Positions 55,230 through 64,000 of a stretch of DNA of 64,000 nucleotides are shown here, piece by piece. Positions within the stretch are counted from its first letter, which is position 1; each line of letters opens with the position of its first letter. The DNA comes from Massospora cicadina (Eukaryota; Entomophthoromycota; Entomophthoromycetes; Entomophthorales; Entomophthoraceae). Both the position numbers and the translations under genes were made by a program. The stretch lies in NCBI GenBank assembly GCA_022478985.1, contig JAKSZP010006630.1:1-64000 (forward strand), in the 5' to 3' direction. The notes below the pieces were generated by a model. That model worked only from the letters and a program-made list of their open reading frames with translations, did not search any database and was not told the DNA's origin.

Positions 55230-57400
55230 CTTACAAAGGGATATACCATTTACCTTAAGACCCTAAAATGAGATGTGCAATCATCTATCTGTATGATATT
55301 ATGGTGTTTTTTGAAGACGCTAATAACCATCTGAACTATTTGAATCAGGTGTCCCAACGCCTACAAAAAAATCAAAATAAAGCCTTTATTGTTTTTTTAA
55401 TTTTCTTGACATGAGTTGGATTTTTGGGCGCACAATTTCAGGTGAAGAAATCCAACCACCTAAAGACAAGATTGAAAATTTACCAAGATTTCAGGACACA
55501 AAAACCTTTGTGAACTAAACTTGTATTCTTAAAAATGAAGTTCTACTACCACTAGTTCACTATCAAGTTTTCTAAACTTAGTGAACCTCTAGTACGCCTT
55601 CTTGAGAATAATATTCCATTCATATGGGAAAATGAGCATATGTTGCCTACAAAATGTTGCTACCTTACGAATTAAAGACTGATTTTCCATAGCATTCACT
55701 ATGAGTATCTGATTATCCTATTCATGGATGCCTTAAACTAGGCTGTGGGCCCATCCTGTACCAACTCGATGTGGATGTATTGAACATCTAGTGTACTATT
55801 TCAGCAAAACTTTTATCTAAAGGTGAATGTAATTATAGTGTTACTAACAATGAATGTCCTGTTGTACTTCTGCTGTAAAGTACTGCTTCTCTTTCCTTCA
55901 TGGGACCACCTATCCATTGTCATTAACCATGATTCACTAAAGCGATTTCAAAAACATGAAGGTCCATAATGAATGAATGACTCAATGCTCGTTTAATTAT
56001 AATAAAAATGCATAATGAGCAAATCTTAATAAGAAACTTAGCACATGAAAGTGGATGGTCTTACAAGGATACTGATCTTACAATTGGGTAAAATCAGAAC
56101 TGAAAAGTTCATGTTGGGACCACATTTAGTGCTAAAAAAACTGAAAAATTCAACTATTAATAGAGGTGATTAACGTCTGTTATGCAAATATGATCCAGTC
56201 AAGAATATCTTACAACAACAATTGTAAAACACCAAGGTTAAAGAAGAAACCTTGTGCAAATAATTGGTATCAGATGGCTTCCTATGCCTTAGTTCCTCAG
56301 AGCAAGTACTAGTATTCATGGAAGCCTACACCACATTCATAAATGGAAGAGCTCATATGACATTTGAGTAAATCAAGAGTCAATATCACTGGGAAAGTAC
56401 TTTTTATATTGTGATAAAAGTTCTGGATGCTCTCCTGCTCTTTAAAAATCAGAAGCCTGCAAAAGTTATAGCAGTATGATCCACTACGCTAAACTAACCC
56501 TCTCAAACCATAAGCCTGGACGTTGTAGATCCTCTTCCACAATATATTAGAGGAAATCGCTACATAACAATTGTAATTGACAACTTCACCAAGTGTGTTA
56601 TTGATGTCCCTTTCCAGAACAAAACTCAGAAGCACCCTCATCTTTATATCTCAGTATATCTTCATGCAATAGGACTTTCCATAGGTTATTCTCTGCAACA
56701 ACAAGAAAATTTCACCTCAATAATTGTTATAATTTTGTCTATCACTATTTCACCCAACTCTTTTTTAGCACTCTATAATTTTTCTATATATGTCATTGTG
56801 GACGTAAGAATAAAAGTTCTAATTTCGATACTTCACGAGATGGATAATTTTGATACTTTTGTCTTGGATCAGTAACCCCAAGGGACATTATGTCATTTTT
56901 GGATTATCTACCACCAGAAATAAAATTTTGTCATCTAAGGCCATATATGATAGAGGATCTGATGTCCCTGCCCTATTCATTATGGAAGCTACCATTAACA
57001 CCATTGAAAACTCTAAAATGCCTTGAGGATATTAGCACATCATGATATCCATATACAGTCTGATGCTAAGATTAGTTTGGTCAAACTGTTACTAAAAAGA
57101 AGAATAAGCCGCTAATTATATTCAAAAGCCACTGCTAACTTCTAGTCATCACGCTTGGTAACATAATGTCACAATTACATAACCCATGTAGCGGCAAGCT
57201 AGGAGCAATGTTAGAAGGATCTTACATAATCACCCACAAGAGAGTTAACAGGCATCCCAACAAGTCCTTAGATACAAAAATTATGGTTAGTAACATAGAA
57301 TTTAAATCCTGCAAAGATACTCCCCAAGCATTTTTGAAGGTGGTGATGCCAGATATATTTATGTAAGATCTCTGAAAAAGACCCAAAGGAAAAGAGTATC
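55230..57400 (+). pseudogene. Gyp-E2 pol relic (RT, RNase H, integrase)
   Basis: RT end: CAIIYLYDIMVFFEDANNHL (55272 on), where YxDD is YLYD, then the link sequence with LSEPLVRLLENNIPFIWENE (55577 on). RNase H: traces around 55720-55980. Integrase: RGNRYITIVIDNFTKCVIDV (56550 on), an integrase core block, and from 57166 an open 66-residue frame with CSGKLGAMLEGSYIITHKRV, plausibly the integrase C-terminal block. It is heavily decayed, with an ultra-short insert at 56112-56138. The 3' LTR was not found. Confidence 0.55.
56098..56152 (+). mobile_element. ultra-short retroposed insert 3 with its TSDs
   Basis: The insert is about 27 nt (56112-56138): TGTTGGGACCACATTTAGTG then CTAAAAA. The flanks are AACTGAAAAGTTCA (56098-56111) and AACTGAAAAATTCA (56139-56152), 13 of 14 identical. 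It shares GTTGGGACCA, TAGT and CTAAAAAAA with inserts 1 and 2 but is more diverged. Confidence 0.75.
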
Positions 57401-57560
57401 CTTGTATCTACTAATATTCCACCTAATATCAGCATTGGTTTACTATATGATGTGTTCAACCTGTAGGGACCGCCACAACGCAACAAAAGGTACCCAAGGT
57501 GTAAACCAAAACCTGGTAAACAACTCATTGGACAAAACATAGTGAAGATATTCTATAAAT

Positions 57561-59131
57561 GAGATGTGAAGAGCGTATAACTAACAGGCGTTGACTAATA
57601 GTCACTTAGACTAACTATGGATTGACCCTTGAATCTCAAGGCACTGGATCATTATGAATGCTTAGCCACTCTTACAACTGGTGATCTATCAAGTGATCTT
57701 TTTATTATATTGATATAGTTAATTTTTTCCATTCTTTTTAAAACTTTTTTTATAATCTAAAACTTCAGTCATCTTGACAAAATTTCAAAACATTTATGAG
57801 TAATTGGATCTTTATTTAATAAAGATACTTTTCTTGTAGCTTTCATTATGTCTTTTGAGTTACAAAACATATTATTATGCATGTATTATAAGGTCTGAGT
57901 AACATGGCTATTGTTTACAGACATTATTCTTAAATGGTTTCTTTATCTAACTCTTCCATTGCTACTAAAAGCGCTAATTATACAAGTTTACATTTATTGC
58001 ATTAGACCTACTTTATTGATATTTTTAAGTCCTTATACACTTATAATTATCTTTCTGTGGACTAGCATATTATATGCACATTATAAGAAACTGCTAAAAT
58101 GGAAAGCATTGTTGGAATCCTGGAAAGCTTTTTGCTCGCTGGTGCTAATTTGGCTCAGGATTTCAAAATTAAAGCAGTTTCCAGAGTATTGAGACCCTTG
58201 ACTGCTATTTTACAATTTTTTTAACTTTAAAACCACTTTTGAACATAAATTCTAACTATAAAAATTGGATTTTAATATCGCTTGAGCTTTAGCAAAACAA
58301 GAGGCATTTATAAAATTACCACCTCATATATTTAAGCTACCTGGAGGCTTTTTGCTAGTTATTAACGATTTTATGCTAACAGTGAAGGGCTTGATTTTGT
58401 TAGATGATGATTTGGCCTATCAAAACTCTTGAGAATCTTTCCATCTCAATTTAACAGGGTTTTGGATGGTAAATCAATGGTAGGGATGATGAACAAATGT
58501 AGTAATGACTTGATACATTTGACCCAATCGTTCATCTTGAAAAAATTGTACCTCCTGGAGCCCCCTTCAGGTCTATAAAGGGTGTTTGTTTTTCTGAGGT
58601 TTTTTGCACTAAACTTATGTTAGTGCTTGAGCGGACTTCAGAGCCCATTTATTATTCCACTGGAGTTTTGCCATAAACTTGTGAACTCGATCAGAGCTAT
58701 TTGGCAGAATACAGGGAGTAAAATCATTACTCTGACCAACCTTATTCTTTCAAGAGCTGGACTGGATCACAATATTAATAAAATCAGGACTATTCTTCCC
58801 CAAAATATTACAAATTACTAGTTGAACGGCTAATTGTCTGACAAACACAATATTATAAGATTTATTGCCATGGGGAGATATAGATTTTTTTGCTTTAATA
58901 GCTTGAGATTGCTTTTAAGCGTGGTAGCAACCATTTTTTAGTTGATAGTTGTCTCAGATATAAAACTTAAATACTAGAGCAAAATTCATACCTCTACTTC
59001 TTATTATTAGCTAATTCCTAATAAGGCTTTACAGAGCTAAAATATGAAAACTATCTAGATGCATATTACCTTCTTATAGAAAGTTATAATTCTAGAGAAC
59101 TTTTTTATTCTAATAATACAGTAAATTGCAG
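57561..59131. other. unassigned AT-rich stretch
   Basis: Open frames of 93 (57911-58192, hydrophobic) and 64 residues (58627-58821, RAIWQNTGSKIITLTNLIL) occur. Around 58264-58420 another frame reads AKQEAFIKLPPHIFKLPGGF. I could not assign these to a family. They may be remains of an unrecognised element or gene. Confidence 0.3.
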
Positions 59132-59453
59132 TTAAAGCTAAAATGATCATTATTTATTTGAGGCAAGCCAACCAGGGGATGGAAATTACTGAAAGAAAGA
59201 AAAAAGTAAATATTAACATGAAATCTGAGCAGGGTCAACTCCATAAAAGAAAGTTTTTCCACCTCGAATTGGGAATCAGATTTTTCTGGTTACGTCATGG
59301 GTAAGGTTTTAGTGTTATTAGACCTACTAACAGCTAATAGCTTCCTTTGGCTGGCACCCCAATCGATGTGCAAAGGGTGGGAATCAAACCTGCAACCTTC
59401 AGGTTGGTAGCTAAACGCCCTACTGACTCACCTTTCACCCCCTTAAAGCTAAA
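59132..59453 (-). mobile_element. SINE-1b, tRNA-derived SINE (minus strand) with TSDs
   Basis: The body is 59143-59442 (300 bp), between perfect 11-bp TSDs TTAAAGCTAAA (59132-59142, 59443-59453). On the minus strand it reads like SINE-1a from end to end: the tRNA-like head (B box as GGTTTGATTCC, 59380-59390), TGCACATCGATTGGGGTGCC, GGAAGCTATTAGCTGTTAG, AACCAGAAAAATC and the LINE-type tail CATCCCCTGGTTGGCTTGCC with CAAATAAATAA. It is diverged from SINE-1a by scattered substitutions, so the family was active over some time. Confidence 0.92.
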
Positions 59454-60940
59454 CTGATTAATTAAGCCTAATTTATCTATTTACCTATCTATTTAACTTA
59501 GTCATTATAAAATTTATTGATCAATTTTTGTATTTATATTATTGCTAATGATGACATATTATTATCTTGTATGTTACTATGTAAATCCTGAGACTTTGGA
59601 TAGCAGATTCATACGCTTACATTATTATAGTGCTTACTTTAAGTCAGATCACTGACCTCAGCCTCACTTAAAATGTATGCCTGACTCACTACTCAGGATT
59701 TATATTCCACACAGATTAAGCACTAGACAACCTTTGCTTAGATCACAATCATCCTCATAGAGCAAATTCTCCTCTGATGCTACCAGTTGTAGCATCAATT
59801 TCTTTGGTAAGCTGTTCACGTCCTTAGTAAATATCTTGTTGACACCTTCTGACATGTTCATTATATGTTGGCCTTTGGGCTAAATGAAAGTCAATTTAAC
59901 CTCTCCCTTGGCAGCTAAGCTTCAAGGTATCAGTTTTAACTTGTCCAGTTCATGCAGAGAAGATCTCAGACTAGGTGTATTTTGCTCAATGACTGTTCTC
60001 AGACTGGTTACTGGCGATTAGTTCACTTAAATTACTATAATTAAAACAAAAAAGATAAAAATTAAGATTCTGTGGAAAGGTTTTTTAACGAAACAAAAGT
60101 GAAGTAATTTATTTTTGGTGAAAATCAGGACATTTGATAGGAAATTATATTTTATAAACTAGGAATTTGTGTACCAATATTGAGAATTTTTGGATCCACT
60201 AGTGAGACAGCATCTAACTGCTGCTTTTGATGCTTCATCCATTTGTTTTAGTTCCTGTATCAGAGATCTCATTCTTGTGGTGATAACCCTTTAACCTTAA
60301 TTTCCATGGGCCCTTTCTTATGTCCCCACTTTTCTGTGTTGTGAATGGTAGTATCTTCTTTGGTTATTGCTGGATTACCAGATTTGGTAATATTTTTGTC
60401 AACATCTGGTTCATGTGATGGCACTTCTTTGATACGCCTAATGTTATGTTTTAAGTGACTTTTAAAATTATTTGTTGTCCGAATTTTGTATATACTCATG
60501 AGTCTCAATTGTTCCCTTTGGGGTAATTTGGTCAGATCAACATTTTGTCATTGGTGAGTTGTAAATTAATTGGCCCTTAAAAATTAAAATGGGGTTGATT
60601 TTCATATATACCTTGAGCGACGTCATGGTCTTCATTAAGTGAATCCTCTGAAGTGTCAGATTAAAAATATTTTACATGACAGCAATCTGATTGTATGGTA
60701 GATTGCTTGCCTTGCCCAAACCTATAAAAGGGGATTTTCCATCTCCATCCACAGTAGGTAAGTTGCTGCACTTCCATTAGTTTGAGGGTAAACTCTGCAC
60801 ATCACGCTGGACAAGAATTGATCTGCTGATTCACTTGCGTCCTCATCTGTGACATTTCCCCTCCAAAGATAAGACTAGGTGGAATGAACTCAGGTGCAGT
60901 GCATGTACTTTGTTATATAATGTTAGTATCGTCATCTCAG
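59454..60940. other. unassigned stretch
   Basis: Nothing is recognised apart from a 79-residue hydrophilic minus-strand frame (60508-60269: HEPDVDKNITKSGNPAITKE) of unknown nature. It may be part of the gypsy remains that follow. Confidence 0.3.
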
Positions 60941-63900
60941 ATAGAGTATTCTTCTCCTCTCTTTGTCAATACAGTAGCAGACCCAGTCCAAATAGACTAT
61001 AGCTTTTTTGGTTGTGATCCCCAAAGATGATAGATTAGAACGAATCCCCTAGGCTGAACTCTGGTAGCCTACCTCATCTCTGACTCTCCCGTTGATTTTT
61101 TAGGAATATTCGCCTCAATATTGCTTGAAGCACCCCGATTGAATCCTAATTAGTTCGTCAGCTAACTCCTGCTGATATCTTCCAGGTGTCAGGTTCTTTC
61201 AGTACTCTGTGATGATTGATGCCAGTAGGGTCAGCAGAGCTGTCTCTCTTCTGTACAGGGCTTTGGAAAAGAGAGATTCCAAAAACTTGGTGGTGGGTCA
61301 ACTGGTAAGCCAACAACTCTAGGTGCAGCACTGATCCCATTTTAATATGTAATTTATAGCAATTTCAGAATTTCTCCCAAGGTCCCATTGACCCACTCAA
61401 TGCTTCCATTTGAGGATGGGGTGTAGGGAAAAGTGGATTGCTGTTTCACTCTCATAAGGTCCATTAACCTTCTCAACACGTCTAAGATGAAATTCTTACA
61501 GTAGTCTGAAATCAAAAAATTGAGGGCGATCATGCTTTTAATCACTTGGTTATAAAGGAAGAAATTGTTAGAGTTCATGGTATATGTCTTGACTGCAGAG
61601 GCCTTGAACCATTTGGTGTAGTGGTCAATTGCGACTAAGGTGAACTTTGGCTCTTGGGAGGCAGTAAGTAGAGGTCTCACCACGTAAATAATACTTTGCT
61701 GAAGGGCGCTATAGGGGGAATCAACATGGAATAAAATAGCTTCTATAGTGGACAGGGATTTGCACAGGTATGCACAACTCTAAATCTTGTTGCACTTCGT
61801 CAGACATACACTCCCACTAGAATTTCTCTTTCAGTTATGCCAGAGTTTTCTGAAAACCTTCCTTGGCTCACGTGCTTATTTTTTATCACCAACTCCATTC
61901 AGTCACTGAGCCAAATATAGGGGCACCATCTGTTCTGAATCTTCTTTTTTAGGTTTCTGTTGACATGCCGGGTGTCTTTAAAACAACCTATCAGAAAGCT
62001 CTAAAAATTCATCTGTTTCGTCCTTTCAGAACACTTCTGACAACCCAATTAAGTCTTAAAGTCAATTGCTCACTGACACTTGTAAGTGGAACACTGTCAA
62101 TCACAATAGGCCATCAGCATTTAAGTGTTTGTTCCAGCTCAGTGTATGATCTCAAAATCATACCTTTGGAGGAGTACAGCTCAGCGGCAAGGCGTCCATC
62201 AGGATCCTTCATGTTTTGCAATCAGCAGAGAGACGCGTGATCTATTACTACCTTAAAATGTATCATACAAGTAAGTTCTGAAGTGTTTAACTGCTAATAT
62301 CACCACCAAGCACTCTTTCTTGATGACCGTGTAATTTTTCTCTGCTTTGCTAAACACCTTGGAGTGGTATTCAATCATGTTATCCACCCTGTCTTCATCT
62401 AATTGTGCCAGAATTGCACCAAGTACTAGGTCATATGTGTCAGTATAGAGTCAGAAAATTTTATTGAAGTTAGGATAGGAAAAATTTGATGCCTCTACCA
62501 GTCTTGCCTTTAACTCTGCAAAGGCCTGCTCTTGTTCCAGGCACCGCTTAAACTTTGTTTCCTTAATGACCAGGTATGTGAGGGGTGCTGCCATGTCCAT
62601 GCAATGGGGATAAACTGCTGGTAATATCCCACCAATCTGAGGAACACTTGTATATCCCTCATGATCCTGGGTGACTCCATATCCACAATGGCTTTCACCT
62701 TCCCATCTTGAGGCTTAATTTCACTAGGGCTGATCTCAAGCTTAAGGAAATTTAACTTTTTCTTGAAAAAAGTGCACTTGCTCCATTTTGACTTCATATT
62801 GGACATGCGCAGCCATGAAAAGACCTCTCTGAGGTGCTGTAGATGCTCTCGGAATGTTCAGCTGAATTTGGCAATGCCATCAATATAAATCAATATGCTA
62901 GATAACTTGAGATCTCCAAAATTGTAATACCCTCCGCTCTGGAAGGTAGCAGGGGGCGTTGCAGAATCCCTGCGGCATCCATGTGAGCTTGAACAACCCC
63001 TGACTAGTAATCAGGGCGTAATCTCCTGATCTTCAAGAGAGAGATCCATCTGCCAGTAGCCGCCGAACAGATACATAAACGAAAAGTAAATTGAGCCAAC
63101 CAGGTAATTCAGAGCATCATTGATGCATGAAAGTGGTAAGAGTCCTTCTTGCTTATATTTTAAAACATGGGCAGTCCATGACTAATCAATTGGTTGCATC
63201 CTTTTTGCATACAAGCAACAAAGGAGAGGCCTAAAGACTATTTTGATGGTCTGATTAGCCCTGCTTTGGCTATTTGGTTCAGCTCATGAGTGATAATGTG
63301 TCTTCTGCTTTTGAGCAGTATTATGGTTTAGACTTGATGTATAATAGAACTTTTATCCATCTGTAAACTTGCCCTTTCAGAGGCCATGATCATTGGAACA
63401 GTACTAAAGGTTGACTTAACACGTTCAACTGCAGTCAAGCTCCTTAAGCTGCTTAGGGGTTACATTTTTAAATCCAAGCTCATTAAAATCCCATATGGCA
63501 TGTACAGATTATATGTCATATCAGCTGGTCAATTGAGCTAGTGTGACGACTTGTCCATTTTTAACTCTGATAGGTTGAGTTTTGATATTTCCCTAGACGA
63601 TGCTCAATTCTCCAAAGTAAATTATCATAGAACCCAAATAAAACTCTAAGTTCTTGCTTGCAAATTCCATCATGGCTTATACTTCCAAAGTGGTATCTGG
63701 TGGAATCTTCATAATAATCGACAGGGCCATCTGGAATTGATCCCCTGGTAAAATCTCTATAGTCTCACTAGCACTCAGCAGAAGCCCTTCTTCTAAGCTC
63801 ACAGTAGGCGGTAACTCCTTCAAACCCTTCTCAGTCAGGTTATAATGGATGGGGTAAATATATGATCTGTTTCCACCAAGCACGTCCGTTGCTTCCACAG

Positions 63901-64000
63901 TTTGACATCTTCATCTTTAATACCAGTGGAAGTTGGAGCTCAAGATGCTCAAGGTGTTGAGTATGACATCAATCTTTGCTCCAGACTAAAGGAGGAACTA
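60941..64000 (-). pseudogene. Gyp-Z, minus-strand gypsy pol relic leaving the window
   Basis: Read on the minus strand. At 63898-63677 is a protease to RT segment (GNRSYIYPIHYNLTEKGLKE, EEGLLLSASETIEILPGDQF). RT follows at 63300-62510, with CTFFKKKLNFLKLEISPSEI and FLRLVGYYQQFIP near 62790-62620, the RT to RNase H link. RNase H is at about 62500-62150 (YHSKVFSKAEKNYTVIKKEC, VVILAVKHFRTYL). Integrase is at 61683-61354, with FTLVAIDHYTKWFKASAVKT, LISDYCKNFI where a catalytic Asp is kept, and FPYTPSSNGSIEWVNGTLGE with the catalytic Glu. Many stops are present. The RT catalytic site reads as IYIDGI, so one Asp is lost. Confidence 0.7.

Overview
The window looks like a eukaryotic, almost gene-free repeat island. 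I infer a filamentous fungus, probably a basidiomycete with a large transposon-rich genome. The basis is chromodomain Ty3/gypsy elements with fungal-type integrase ends, and APE/RT LINEs whose first ORF carries a zinc knuckle. I found no cellular gene, rRNA, free-standing tRNA gene or CRISPR. Almost everything recognisable is a retroelement or a retroelement relic, and most copies carry stops and frameshifts. Element names below (LINE-A/B/C, SINE-1/2, Gyp-H, Gyp-1, Gyp-M, Gyp-N, Gyp-E2, Gyp-Z) are local labels.

Region 1-16.1 kb. A minus-strand LTR-retrotransposon gag relic (8.1 kb down to 1) is split by full-length LINE-B (1174-6446, 11-bp target-site duplication, TSD). Next to it an LTR-like repeat R is split by an ORF1-only, LINE-tailed element (8142-10055) and by full-length LINE-A (10089-15367, 17-bp TSD). 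The second copy of R near 48.9 kb acts as an empty-site control. Region 16.1-22.3 kb is AT-rich and non-coding, with one probable LTR and primer-binding site ending near 19.91 kb.

Region 22.3-49.7 kb is a nested stack. A plus-strand gypsy element (Gyp-H: LTR from 22331, RT and RNase H at 25.2-26.4 kb) appears to resume as an integrase at 33.6 kb. That integrase reading is cut at 34328 by Gyp-1 and continues at 47948 into a chromodomain ending near 48.56 kb. Between them lies chromovirus Gyp-M (26870 to about 33131, with both LTRs and a polypurine tract). Gyp-1 (34328-47947) itself contains SINE-1a, a solo LTR of the Gyp-M family, and Gyp-N, a gag-bearing element without pol that belongs to Gyp-1's own family and sits inside Gyp-1's 3' LTR.

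Region 49.7-57.5 kb is a second copy of the Gyp-H family (Gyp-E2). Its LTR is split by a compact tRNA-like SINE (SINE-2, 50465-50605) and by 5'-truncated LINE-C (50716-53553, perfect 17-bp TSD). Region 57.5-61 kb is mostly unassigned AT-rich DNA with SINE-1b. The last 3 kb is a decayed minus-strand gypsy pol leaving the window.

The most interesting material is a retroposition economy. LINEs, an ORF1-only element and two different tRNA-like SINEs end in the same roughly 35-nt 3' tail, which suggests the LINE machinery mobilised all of them. Three extremely short insertions (26, 27 and 47 nt) share one core ending in an A-run, and each is flanked by a 14-17-bp TSD. They look like 3' stubs of one unidentified RNA. 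All three LINEs also show the same -1 frame change just after the reverse transcriptase FADD region, with no indel between copies.
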